Under the pieces are notes generated by a model. The model made no database searches. It was not told the origin of the DNA and saw only the letters and a list, made by a program, of their open reading frames with translations. Made by a program: the position numbers and the translations under genes. A stretch of 64,000 nucleotides of DNA from Lepisosteus oculatus (taxonomy: Eukaryota > Chordata > Actinopteri > Semionotiformes > Lepisosteidae): NCBI RefSeq assembly GCF_040954835.1, contig NC_090709.1:40404975-40468974 (forward strand), given 5' to 3'. Of this stretch, positions 43,060 through 54,789 are shown one piece after another. The stretch's first letter is position 1, and the number at the start of each line of letters is the position of its first letter.

Positions 43060-44360
43060 GGGATGGAGGTGGGATGCTCTCTCCTGGCTCTTTTCCATTT
43101 TCCAGTAAGTCCAGTGGCTTACACTGGGAAGACATGTATGTATGAAGATTGAACCCTTGTTTTTTTTTCCCCTCTATTTTTCCAGGATGTCCAGGGGCAG
43201 ACAGTGGAGAGACAAGCATGGCTGGGATAGAGGTTGGATGTTCTCTCCTAGAATCTTTTCCCTGACTTTCTAGGATGTCCATAAAATGGACAGTGGGAAG
43301 ACAGGTATGGAGGAGGAGTTGGAATGGAGGTTGGATGCTCACTCCTGTCTCTTTTCTCATTTTCCAGGATGTTCAGGGGCTGCCAGTGGGAAGATGGGTA
43401 TAGATAGAGGAGACCATCAATCCCCATTGTCTCCAGCAGTGTCTCCTGCTCTCTGAGGTCAAACAGTCAGGGGTCAAAGGTCAAGGTGGACTTCAATGCA
43501 GGGGAAGTCAGTGGGAAGACCAGTGTGGATGAAGTCCTGTGATCATTTCTGTGGTTTTCCAGAATGTCCAATGGGAAGACGGGCTGTCCAGTGGCAGACA
43601 GTGGGAAGATGATGGGGCTGTATGAAGATTAAACCCTCTCCTGTTTTCTTTTCCTTATTTTCCAGGGGCAGACAGTGGAGAGACAAGCATGGCTGGGATA
43701 GAGGTTGGATGTTCTCTCCTATAATCTTTTCCCTGACTTTCTAGGATGCCTGTAAAATTACCAGTGGAGAGACTGGTATGGAGGAGGAGTTGGAATGGAG
43801 GTTGATACTCTCTCCTGTCTCTTTTCTTATTTTCCAGCATGTCCAGTGGCTGACAGTGGGAAGACCAGTGTGGATGAGCAAGACAGAATGGGGATTGATG
43901 CTCTCTCCTGTCTCCAGCAGCGTCTCCTGCTCTCTGAGCTCATACACCAAAGTCAGGGGTCAAAGGTCAAGATGGACTCTAATGCAGGGGCAGACAGTGG
44001 GAAGACCAGTGTGGATGGAGGTTGATGCTCTGTCCCGTTTTCATTTCTGTAGTTTTCCAGGATGTCCAGAGGCTGCCAGTGGGAAGACGGGTATGTATGA
44101 GGAATTGGGATAGAGGGTAGCTGCTCTCTCCCTGTTTTTTTTTCCTTAATTTCCAGGAAAAGTGCAGAGCCTGACATTGTGGAAGACAGGTATGTATGAA
44201 GTTTGAACCCTGTCCTGTGTTCTTGTTCCCTAATTTTCCATGATGTCCACACTCAGACAGTTGAGAGGCAGGTATGGATGTGGTGTTGGGATTGATCCTG
44301 AACTCTCCTGTATTTTCCGGGCTGACCAGAGGTGGCCAGTGGGAAGACGGGTATGCATGA
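43060..44360 (+). repeat. About 95-bp repeat with acceptor-like TTTTCCAG, left arm
   Basis: About a dozen irregular units: TTTTCCAGGATGTCCAGGGG, CAGACAGTGGGAAGACAGGT, ATGGAGGAGTTGGAATGGAG, TTGATGCTCTCTCCTGTCTC. Every unit has a pyrimidine tract plus CAG. The mirrored block lies at about 58,780-60,380. Confidence 0.85.
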
Positions 44361-44559
44361 AGATTTGAAACCTTTCCTGTCTATTTTCAGGGCTTTTTGA
44401 CTGTGGGTTGCAGGTTTGATTCCAGAGGGGACACAGTCTTGTACCCCAGAGTGAGGTACTTTGCTCAGATGGACTGTTCTGATCATGGTTATCAGTGGCT
44501 GTACTGTAGGGAGTGGAGTGTTGACAATGGTGTACTCGGTTCTCAAGAGTATTGTACCT

Positions 44560-47500
44560 TAATACACTGACAAGTCTGTATGTTGAACTTTGATCTGTAC
44601 TGAGCTTTGTTACTCAATGATAAATACCAGTGTGCTGAAGTCTTTCCTATATAACACTTGAACACCCAAACCTGTGTACTGTACTCCCATCTGCACTGAG
44701 TGTTAATACTGGTAATCCTCACACTTGTATTGTAACTCTCTCCTGTCCTGAGGTTGAGTTCTCAATGACAGACCTGTGTGCTGAGCTATCCTGTGGACTG
44801 TGCTGTAATACTGAAACCAGGGTGCTGAACTTGTACTTGATTTAATTCTCACATTGACACACGAGTGCTGAACTCTCACCTATTACTGTGCTTTCATACT
44901 CGTGTGTACTGACCGCTCATGTGGACTGTACTATCATTCTTAAACCAGTGTGCTGAACTCCAACTTGTAAGTGGGCTTTAATACTCAAACTCTGTGCTCA
45001 GCTCTCAACTGGACTGGACTAAAATACTTAAACCACTGTGCTGAACCTTAACTTGTAAGTTAGCTTTAATTTTCAGAGACGTGTATGTTGAACCTTCATC
45101 TGTAGCGTACTTCAATACTTGAATCTGTGTGCTACACTCTTACCTTGATTGAGTTTTAATACTTGATGTTGTGCCTGTGTGCTTTACTCTCACGTGTTTT
45201 AAATTCTCAGATCGGTGTGGTCAGCTCTGGACTAAAACTTAAACCAGTGCTTTTTTCTGTGTTTTAAATAGTGAAACCTGTGTTCTGAAGTCTCCTCTCC
45301 ACTGAGCTGTAATGCGTGGTAATACTTAAACCTGTGAACTTAACTCGCGTTTACTGTACTTTAATACGTCAATCTGTGTCATCAGGTCTCACCTGGACTG
45401 TACTGAAATACTTAAACCAGGCAGGTGAGCTTGTACTGAGCTTCAATATTCAGAGATGTGTATGCTGAGCCTTCATCTGTAGTGTACTTCAATACTCATT
45501 TGTGTGCAACACTCTTACCTCTATGGAGTTGTGTTCAATGACACACCTGTGTGCTTTACTCATCTTTGCTGTACTATAAATGTGAAACCAGTGTGCTGAT
45601 CCCTAATTTGTACCGTAACTGAGCTTTAATACTCACTTGTACACACATGTATGCTAAACATTCACAAGCAGTGTATTTTAACACTCAAATCTGTGCCCTG
45701 GACTGTCAACTGTACTGTTTGAGTACTCAGCCCTGTGGGATGAACTGTAACCTGTACTGTTGTAATACTCAGGTCTGTGAACTTGCATGTCTGGCTGGTA
45801 CTATCTTACAATGCTCAGACTTGTTCTGAACTCTCACCAGTACTGAGCTTTAATACTTAAACCAGTCTGCTGAACTCACTTGTACGGATCTGTAATATTC
45901 AGGGACGTGTATGCTGAACCTTCATCTATAGTGTACTTGTATACTCATCTGTGCTACACTCTTACCTTGACTGGGTTTCAGTAGTCATTGACACACCTCT
46001 CACCTTTTAAAAAAAAAAAAAAAATAATTCTCAGATCTGTGTGCTCAACTCCTCACTTGGACTGTACTAAAGTACTTAACCTAGTGTGCTGATCTCTTGT
46101 TCAGACTGAACTTTATTACTCCGTACTACAACCATTACTTAAACCTTCACTGGCAGTGTACTTTAATACACAAGGCTGGGTGAAACTTCAACTGTCCTAT
46201 TATAATACTCAGCCCTGTGTACTGTGCTGTTAGAGTAGAGGGAGTGGTGTACTGAACTGTCACTTGTACCCTTTTGTAACAGTCCCTCGTCAACCTGTAT
46301 TTCAGTGTAAAATTCAGACTTCTGCTCGACACGTTCAGCTGTACTTGATGGTAATACCAGACCTCTGTGTTGTATGTTACTTTAACAGCACGTTGATGGT
46401 GTAGAACTAGACTGAGGGCAAAAAGCACACCGAAAACCTGTTTGGGATTTTAAGGTTTAAAAACAAACTTTCTCTAAAACTGATCAAACAAAATGAGCTG
46501 TACTCTACATTAGAATTTGTGAACTGTTACTTCTTGTGTAATAATACCCTTTTGTTCTGTAATGTCAACTGTCACCTGTAATCTGTGTACTGTACTGTGA
46601 TATCTGTCATCTGTTGTAATATCCTCCATATTTACTGTACTATAATATAATAACCTGAGCAGTGTACCAAACTGTCTCCTGTAATCATTATAAGACTGAA
46701 CTGTTATGCCACAGCTGAAATAGTTTCCTTTCTTCTTTTCAGCAGGGAAGAACCCTGGACTTGTTCCTGTGCTGCCTACAGCTGCTGATAGAGATTCCTA
46801 CTTTAAACTGTGTTGTAACACTCAGCCCTGTGTACTGTGCTGTTGTAAAATTAATACTGGTGTGTTGAACTGTCATCTGTACTGTTTTTTAGTATGCAGC
46901 CTGCTCTAGTGTACGGTGTTGTATACTGAACTGTCACTTATCCAATGTTGTAACACTCAGATCTCTGTACTGTTTCAGTGTAACACATGCAGAGTGAACT
47001 ATCTGACAATGTCATCTGTTCTTACTGTAACACTCTCCTGTGTACTACTGTAAAATTAAGACTGGTGTGTTGAACTGTCAACTGTACTGTTTGTTAATAC
47101 GCAGACCTCTGTAGTGTATGGTGTTGTAACAGATGGACAGGCATACTGAACTGTCACCTGTACTATAATGTAACACTTGCTCTGTACTGTATTTCAGTGT
47201 GACATATGGAGTGTGGACGAACAGAAAACATCAGTGGTACTTGACTGTAATACTCAGCCCTCTGTACTGTATTATGTGAACTGTTACCTCTGGTGTGTTG
47301 TAATACTCACTTTTGTTTGGAACTGTTATCTGTCCTGTTCTCTTACTCATGCCTGGCTATTGTACTACTGTAAGGTATGGACTACTCTATTGAACTGTCA
47401 CTTTCACCATGTAACAATCACCCTCTCCACTGTATTTGAGTGTAACAGATTTCTATCTGAAAATGTCACCTGTAGTGTGTTGTAATACACAGCCCTGTGT

Positions 47501-47860
47501 ACTGTACTGCCCTGTGCTCTGTTACCTGTATTATTGAAATACCCAAACCTGTGGCCTGTGCTGCAGTGTAATACTCACTTCTGTCTAAATCTGTCACCTG
47601 TACTCAATACTGTCTATACTAGTCTACTGTCAATAGTGCCATGTGAACTGTCACCTTTATCATTTGTATTGTAGTGTAATACTCAGATATATGACCCAAA
47701 CTCTCACCTGTACCTGATTGTAAGATGTAAAGGTATGTAATGTAATACTGAGATTTGCTGCCTTGGCTCAGGCCTGCTGTTGCAATATCACACCTGGCTC
47801 CTGTATTGTCACACTCCACTGGGGGACTGTTCTGTTGTGAATGGGTCAGACAGCTGTACT
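44560..47860 (+). repeat. Degenerate repeat of TGTACTGTAATACTCA type, left arm
   Basis: 3.3 kb of diverged copies of CTGTACTGTAATACTCAAAC and GTGTGCTGAACTCTCACC with a period of roughly 40-50 bp. No coding signal. The mirrored block is at about 54,790-58,520. Confidence 0.8.
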
Positions 47861-48899
47861 GCTCTTACTATTTTAATCCCTACCTGTCCACTCCCCAGTA
47901 TGGTGCTGTAGTGGACAATGTCCTTTCCTGAGCTTGAGCCTCTCCGAGCCTGAGCTTGTTCCTGTGTTTTACACCCTCTCGCTGGGTGAGGCTGGAGCTG
48001 GAGTCCTGTTTTTTCCCCACAGGTGATAGAGGTGTTCAAACAGGGACCATGAGACCCCACAGGTGGGGTGGGGGAATGGAGGCAGGGGAGTGGTGTCTGA
48101 GAGGAGGAAGACTCTTTTAGGAACGGTCCTACTGTTTAGGCACAACTCCCTTTTTTCCAGTTCTAGCCCATCTTTGGGTTCTTTGGCTTCATTTTTCCCT
48201 TCCCAATGGATTAGGAACATACACGTCCGGAGTTCTCCTCCTGTTCTGTGGTCATCATGAAGTGGACTTGTTCCCAGGGGGCAGACCGATCTGTTGGGTG
48301 TTCTTTTGTGTTGTGACTGTGCGTGGGCTCCTAGATGTGTTTTTAAGGTTGTAACGCTCCCTGATTTAACTGCTCTGAGCTGTGACAGGGTTATTGGAGA
48401 GGTGTGTGACTCCTGGCTGGAGTTGTGCTCCAGGACAGAGCTCTGCGTGGGGTCTGTGTGCCGGGAGAAGGAATAGGTCTCCTGGAGGAAACGTAGCCTG
48501 TGAGCAGCAGGAGCTGTGTACAAACACACCACCCCTCTGTCTGAAAGGGGAGAGAGCTGACTGAGCTGTGAGTGAAGCCAGTAAGTACTGGGGAGACTGA
48601 ATATTAATCCACCTGCTGCCTCTGGATACGAGCGATAGAGCAGGAGCTCTTAACTGTTTGAGAGGGAGAGAGCAGGTTACTATTCCACAGAGACCACCAG
48701 TCTGCTTTCTTTTCAATATAACACACCACCTTGCTCTTGGCTCCCTGGTGCAGTCATCTGCTCCAGGCTGGACTGGTCTTACACTGAGAGATACAGGTGG
48801 GGCAGTGGAGGAGTGTGTTTAAAATGGGCCAAGGGAGGGGTACAGTCTCAACCCTCTATTACTCTCTCATTGAGACAGTCCTGCTGCAGGACTTCATGA

Positions 48900-48986
48900 A
48901 CTACATTTCCCAGCAGGCACTGAGGATGATGGTGGCCAATAGGCTGCCTCCCCTGGGTTAATGAGGCTCAGCTGGTGTATATAAGG
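48900..48986 (+). promoter_or_regulatory. Promoter-like cluster (ZNF143-type motif, CCAAT, TATA), left arm
   Basis: ACTACATTTCCCAGCAGGC (48,900-48,918) resembles the ZNF143/THAP11 motif. CCAAT follows at 48,936-48,940 and TATATAAGG at 48,978-48,986. The spacing is that of a compact RNA polymerase II promoter firing towards the centre of the inverted repeat. No downstream coding region is recognised. Confidence 0.5.
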
Positions 48987-50130
48987 AGGGTATGGGAGCT
49001 CAGCTCCTGCAGAGGGGTGAAAGGTGGAGGCAGGGGTCTGTTCAGTTAGTTGGACTTGGGGGTGGGAAGAGGACATCTGAGCTGCAGAGAACCTGGCAGC
49101 AGTTTTAAGAAAGGAAGAGATGGAGGGACAAGCTGGGTGGTTCTCAATGAGCTAGGAGCTGTGCTGGGGGCTGGGTTCAGGTTTTATTAATCTCTTCCTG
49201 AATCAGTCCTCTCCCCTGGGAGCGGGATCCGTGTTCCTGCTGTTTGAAGGCCAGAGGGGGGGGCTCTGGGGTGCAGGTAGGGCCAGTGTTTCTCTTTCCT
49301 CACTGTGGAGGCTCAGCAGGAGCCCTCATGAACCTCTAGAACTAGACTGGACAGGGGCCCTTATTTCTTCCTGGGCTTGTTGCTCAAGGACCAGGGATGG
49401 ATGTGTGCTGGTGACCCTCTCTCATTTGACACCCACCCTGTAGTCAGACCCTCAGGAAGAGGGCTCAGCTAGAGACTCATCACTGGTTTTTCTCCCCATC
49501 TTTTTTAGCTGGGAGGGGTCGAGGGGCTCACCTGGGCCCAGTCCTCCAGTGCAGGAGGCCCAGCGGGGCAGCTCTGGGCACAAACACTCACAGCCACAAG
49601 GTGAGGGATCGCAGTGCTCTTTATTCACAGCGAGGGACCCAGCAGGCCAGAAGCCACAAGACAGACCCTCGCTCTTACCTGGAGCCACCACCAGCTTCAA
49701 ACCAGGCCTGTGGCAAGAAAGCCAGCACTCCCAGTTCAGACCTTCTCCTCTTCTGACACAGCAACAGCAGCAGAGCTCTGAAGCTCTTCTCTCCTGCTCT
49801 GCTCAGCACAACCACTCTCTTCCCCAGCCAAGGCCGGACTGAAGGGCTCTGCTGCCTGCTTTTTAAATGTCTCCCGACCAATGGGCTTCCACCAGTTAGC
49901 CAGGTAATTGTTTGGCGTGGCCTGCTGGGAAATGGAGTTGACATCTTGCTGCCTGAACCTGCTGCCCCTCACAGCGTCCAGAGCGAGTGGCACAGAAGCT
50001 GTTCCTGAAGTAGCCAAGCCAGTCGGCGAGGGAAATAAATCCAATTCAAATAAAAAAGAGCAAGTAGTCTTCTGGGATGAGTAAAATAATTAACGTTTGT
50101 GAGAATTAAATGTAAAAAACTTGTCCCTTG

Positions 50131-50695
50131 GAGGATTTGAACCTGCAGGCTGGAGGGGAGCAGGCGAGAGCTCTTCCACAGAGCCACCGTGTCTCTCTGC
50201 AGGCTGGGGCTCCTGTGGGCTCTTGCTCTTCCCGGCTCAGGGTTCCAGACTGAGCAGTAAAAGGCAGAGCGATGGCATCTCCTCTCAGGGCAGGAGCAGG
50301 TGGAGGAGTGGAGATGGTGCTGCGCTCGTGACTGGGAGGTTGTGAGTTCAAATCCCAGGTGGGACCTGAGGTTGGTAAGAAAAGTACATGATCTCAGTGT
50401 CTCTATTTATCAACATGTCTCTGTTTTCAAGAATTAAATTGACTAAAACAAGCAGCTAGTTTCTCCCTGGATTTGAACCCACAACCTCTCCAATACAGAG
50501 GCAGAGCTCTTCCACAGAGCCACCGTGTCTCTGTTGGTCTGGGGCTCCTGTGGGCTCTTGGTCTTCTTCCCAGGTCAGGGCTGAAACGGAGGGATAAGAG
50601 CCGGACCGAATCCCTCTCCCCTTGGGCCTGGAGCAGGTGGAGGAGTGGAGACGGTGCTGCGCTCATGACCAGGAGGTTGTGGGTTCAAGGCCTGG
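50131..50695. repeat. Cluster of four tRNA-like segments in alternating orientation, left arm
   Basis: Minus 50,131-50,195: B box GGTTCAAATCC at 50,133-50,143, A-box-like TGGCTCTGTGG at 50,176-50,186. Plus 50,297-50,360: AGTTCAAATCC at 50,345-50,355. Minus 50,466-50,530: GGTTCAAATCC at 50,469-50,479, TGGCTCTGTGG at 50,512-50,522. Plus 50,638-50,695: GGGTTCAAGG. The third can form a D stem (GCTC/GAGC) and an anticodon stem (CCTCT/AGAGG) with a 7-nt loop. These are degenerate; I read them as tRNA-derived repeats. Confidence 0.55.
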
Positions 50696-51254
50696 CTGAT
50701 CCCTGGTAAGTAAACCAAGGTGAGTATCGGAGGTGAGTATGTGGGCAGGATGATGGGGAGGGGCTATTACTGGGGGGTAGTGGGGGGGTGGAGGAGGCAG
50801 AGCAGGGCCAGGAACAGGTAGTGGGGTGGGCTAGGAAGGGAGGGGTGGAGGAGGCAGAGCAGGGCTAGGGGGAGAGGCAGGTAGTGGGGTGGGCTAGGTA
50901 GGGCAGAGCAGTTACTGGGTTAGATGGAGGAGTGGGCTAGGGGGAGCTGTAGGGTAGGGTAGAGTAGGGCTAGGATAGACAGGGGGTAGTGGTGGGGTGG
51001 AGGAGGCAGGGCTAGGGAGAGGAGGAGTGGCAGGTGGCCTGGGCCTGGGGGGCAGCAAGAGGAGTTGGGAGGGGGGCCCAGGCCAAGGTGGGGGGTGGAA
51101 GGGAGGAGAATAGGAGGGAGGAGAGTAGGGGGCAGAGTGCAGAAGGGAGGAGAGTGGGGGGGCAGAGTGCAGGAGGGGGGGCCAGGCACAAGGGAGGGCA
51201 GGAGGGAGGAGGGGGGCCAGGTACCTCTACTTTTGCTTTGCTATCCCCATGTAG

Positions 51255-51276
51255 AAGGGGCCTCCCTTCTCTGAGA
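51255..51276. other. 22-bp centre of the inverted repeat
   Basis: Short spacer (AAGGGGCCTCCCTTCTCTG plus AGA) between CTATCCCCATGTAG and CTACATGGGGGGGATAG. The arms start immediately on each side. Confidence 0.9.
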
Positions 51277-51956
51277 CTACATGGGGGGGATAGCAAAAGT
51301 TGAGGTGCCTGCCCTCCCTCCTCCCTTGTGCCTGGCCCCCCCTCCTGCACTCTGCCCCCCCACTCTCCTCCCTTCTGCACTCTGCCCCCTACTCTCCTCC
51401 CTCCTATTCTCCTCCCTTCTGCCCCCCCATCTCCTCCTAGCCCTGCCCCCCCATCTCCTCCTAGCCCTGCCTCCACCCCCCACCTTGGCCTGGGCCCCCC
51501 TCCCAACTCCTCTTGCTGCCCCCCAGGCCCAGGCCACCTGCCACTCCTCCTCTCCCTAGCCCTGCCTCCTCCACCCCCCACCTTGGCCTGGGCCCCCCTC
51601 CCAACTCCTCTTGCTGCCCCCCAGGCCACCTGCCACTCCTCCTCTCCCTAGCCCTGCCTCCTCCACCCCACCACTACCCCCTGTCTAACCTAGCCCTACT
51701 CTACCCTACAGCTCCCCCTAGCCCACTCCTCCATCTAACCCAGTAACTGCTCTGCCCTACCTAGCCCACCCCACTACCTGCCTCTCCCCCTAGCCCTGCC
51801 CTGCCTCCTCCACCACCCCTCCCTTCCTTCCTAGCCCACCCCACTACCTGTTCCTGGCCCTGCTCTGCCTCCTCCACCCCCCCACTACCCCCCAGTAATA
51901 GCCCCTCCCCATCATCCTGCCCACATACTCACCTTGGTTTACTTACCAGGGATCAG

Positions 51957-52521
51957 CCAGGCCTTGAACCCACAACCTCCTGGTCATGAGCGCAGCACCG
52001 TCTCCACTCCTCCACCTGCTCCAGGCCCAAGGGGAGAGGGATTCGGTCCGGCTCTTATCCCTCCGTTTCAGCCCTGACCTGGGAAGAAGACCAAGAGCCC
52101 ACAGGAGCCCCAGACCAACAGAGACACGGTGGCTCTGTGGAAGAGCTCTGCCTCTGTATTGGAGAGGTTGTGGGTTCAAATCCAGGGAGAAACTAGCTGC
52201 TTGTTTTAGTCAATTTAATTCTTGAAAACAGAGACATGTTGATAAATAGAGACACTGAGATCATGTACTTTTCTTACCAACCTCAGGTCCCACCTGGGAT
52301 TCGAACTCACAACCTCCCAGTCACGAGCGCAGCACCATCTCCACTCCTCCACCTGCTCCTGCCCTGAGAGGAGATGCCATCGCTCTGCCTTTTACTGCTC
52401 AGTCTGGAACCCTGAGCCGGGAAGAGCAAGAGCCCACAGGAGCCCCAGCCTGCAGAGAGACACGGTGGCTCTGTGGAAGAGCTCTCGCCTGCTCCCCTCC
52501 AGCCTGCAGGTTCAAATCCTC
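51957..52521. repeat. Cluster of four tRNA-like segments, right arm
   Basis: Mirror of the left-arm cluster. Approximate segments are 51,957-52,014 (minus), 52,122-52,186 (plus, GGTTCAAATCCAGGG), 52,292-52,355 (minus) and 52,457-52,521 (plus, GGTTCAAATCCTCC). The outermost three keep the B-box sequence almost unchanged between arms. Confidence 0.55.
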
Positions 52522-53661
52522 CACGGGACAAATGTTTTACATTGAATTCTCACAACCGTTAACAATGATTATTTTACTCATCCCAGAAGACTACTTGCTC
52601 TTTTTTATTTGAATTGGATTTATTTCCCTCGCCGACGGGCTCAGCTACTTCAGGAACAGCTTCTGTGCCACTCGCTCTGGACGCTGTGAGGGGCAGCAGG
52701 TTCAGGCAGCAAGATGTCAACTCCATTTCCCAGCAGGCCACGCCAAACAATTACCTGGCTCATTGGTGGAAGCCCATTGGTCAGGAGACATTTAAAAAGC
52801 AGGCAGCAGAGCCCTTCAGTCCGGCCTTGGCTGGGGAAGAGAGTGGTTGTGCTGAGCAGAGCAGGAGAGAGGAGCTTCAGAGCTCTGCTGCTGTTGCTGT
52901 CAGAAGAGGAGAAGGTCTGAACTGGGAGTGCTGGCTTTCTTGCCACAGGCCTGGTTTGAAGCTGGGGGTGGCTCCAGGTAAGAGCGAGGGTCTGTCTTGT
53001 GGTTTCTGGCCTGCTGGGTCCCTCGCTGTGAATAAAGAGCACTGCGATCCCTTACCTTGTGGCTGTGAGTGTTTGTGCCCAGAGCTGCCCTGCTGGGCCT
53101 CCTGCACTGGAGGACTGGGCCCAGGTGAGCCCCTCGACCCCTCCCAGCTAAAAAAGATGGGGAGAACAACCAGTGATGAGTCTCCAGCTGAGCCCTCTTC
53201 CTGAGGGTCTGACTACAGGGTGGGTGTCAAATGAGAGAGGGTCACCAGCACACATCCATCCCCTGTCCCTGAGCAACAAGCCCAGGAAGAAATAAGGGCC
53301 CCTGCCCAGTCTAGTTCTAGAGGTTCATGAAGGCTCCTGCTGAGCCTCCACGGTGAGGAAAGAGAAACACTGGCCCTGCCTGCACCCCAGAGCCCCCCCC
53401 ACTGGCCTTCAAACAGCAGGAACACAGATCCTGCTCCCAGGGGAGAGAACTGATTCAGGAAGAGATTAATAACACCTGAACCCAGCCCCTAGCACAGTTC
53501 CTAGCTCATTGAGAACCACCCAGCTTGTCCCTCCATCTCTTCCTTTCTTAAAACTGCTGCCAGTTTCTCTGCAGCTCAGATGTCCTCTTCCCACCAACAA
53601 GTCCAACTACCTGAACAGACCCCTGCCTCCACCTTCCACCCCTCTGCAGGAGCTGAGCCCT

Positions 53662-53772
53662 CCTTATATACACCAGCTGCAGGCTCCACCTGGAGAACAG
53701 CTGAGCCTCATTAACCCAGGGGAGGCAGCCTATTGGCTACCATCATCCTCAGGGCCTGCTGGGAAATGTAGT
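53662..53772 (-). promoter_or_regulatory. Promoter-like cluster, right arm (mirror)
   Basis: On the minus strand: ACTACATTTCCCAGCAGGC (53,772-53,754), CCAAT (53,736-53,732) and TATATAAGG (53,670-53,662). All three motifs match the left arm exactly and point towards the centre, so the two would be convergent. Confidence 0.5.
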
Positions 53773-54789
53773 TCATGAAGTCCTGCAGCAGGACAGTCCC
53801 AGTGAGAGAGTAACAGAGGGTTGAGACTGTACCCCTTCCTTGGCCCATTTTAAACACTCCTCCACTGCCCCACCTGTATCTCTCAGTGTAAGACCAGTCC
53901 AGCCTGGAGCAGATGACTGCAACAGGGAGCCAAGAGCAAGGTGGTGTGTTATATTGAAAAGAAAGCAGACTGGTTGTCTCTGTGGAATAGTAACCGGCTC
54001 TCTCCCTCTTAAACAGTTAAGAGCTCCTGCTCAACCTCTATCGCTTGTATCCAGAGGCAGCAGGTGGATTAATATTCAGTCTCCCCCGTTCTTACTGGCT
54101 TCAGTCACAGCTCAGTCAGCTCTCTCCCCTTTCAGACAGAGGGGTGGTGTGTTTGTACACAGCTCCTGCTGCTCACAGGCTACGTCTCCTCCAGGAGACC
54201 TATTCCTTCTACCGGCACACAGACACCACACAGAGCTCTGTCCTGGAGCACAACTCCAGCCAGGAGTCACACACCTCTCCCATAACCCTGTCACAGCTCA
54301 GAGCAGTTAAATCAGGGAGTGTTATGACCTTAAAAACACATCTAGGGTCCATCCCCACCCCCCACACAACACAAAAGAACACCCAAGAGATCGGAGTGCC
54401 CCCTGGAAACAAGTCCATTTCCTGATGACCACAGAACTGCAGCCCTGCGTGTTCCTGTTCCCATTGGATAGGGAAAAATGAGGCAAAAAAACAAACTGCA
54501 ATGAACTTCAACCAGAAAAAAAGGAATTGTGCCTGAACGCCAAGACCGTACCAAAAAAAAAGTCTCTCCCTCTACACCAACCAAACCTGAAAACATCACC
54601 CCCCTCTCTGAAACACACTTACCTGACTTCATTCCCCCATCCCACCTCTCAGGGGGGCCTGTGTGGTCTCCTGTTCCCTGTTTGAACACCTCCAGCACAG
54701 TGGTTTTATTAACGTGCAGCACCCAGGGGTGGGGAAAAAGAGGCTGCAGTTGAAGCCTCACCAAGCAGTGATGTAAAACACCAACTGTC

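Larger units (their letters stand above)
41814..51254 (+). repeat. Left arm of giant inverted repeat
   Basis: From AAGTCAAGAGGGAGGACAGA (41,814) to CTATCCCCATGTAG (51,241-51,254) this matches the reverse complement of 51,277-63,452. Paired points by eye: 50,427-50,666 with 52,225-51,986; 48,366-48,716 with 54,310-53,960; 44,546 with 58,514; 42,590 with 60,841; and 41,987 with 63,278. Blocks from outside in: unique-like DNA (41.8-42.9 kb), about 95-bp repeats (43.1-44.4), degenerate about 45-bp repeats (44.6-47.9), promoter-like DNA (48.9-49.1), tRNA-like cluster (50.1-50.7) and purine-rich DNA to the centre. Confidence 0.93.

Noticed and set aside
49736-50044. Open frame seen in both arms (52,614-53,204 in the right arm), MDLFPSPTG...
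   Set aside because: It begins with TTG, not ATG, the right-arm version shifts frame near its middle, and there is no domain. Conservation is explained by the inverted repeat.
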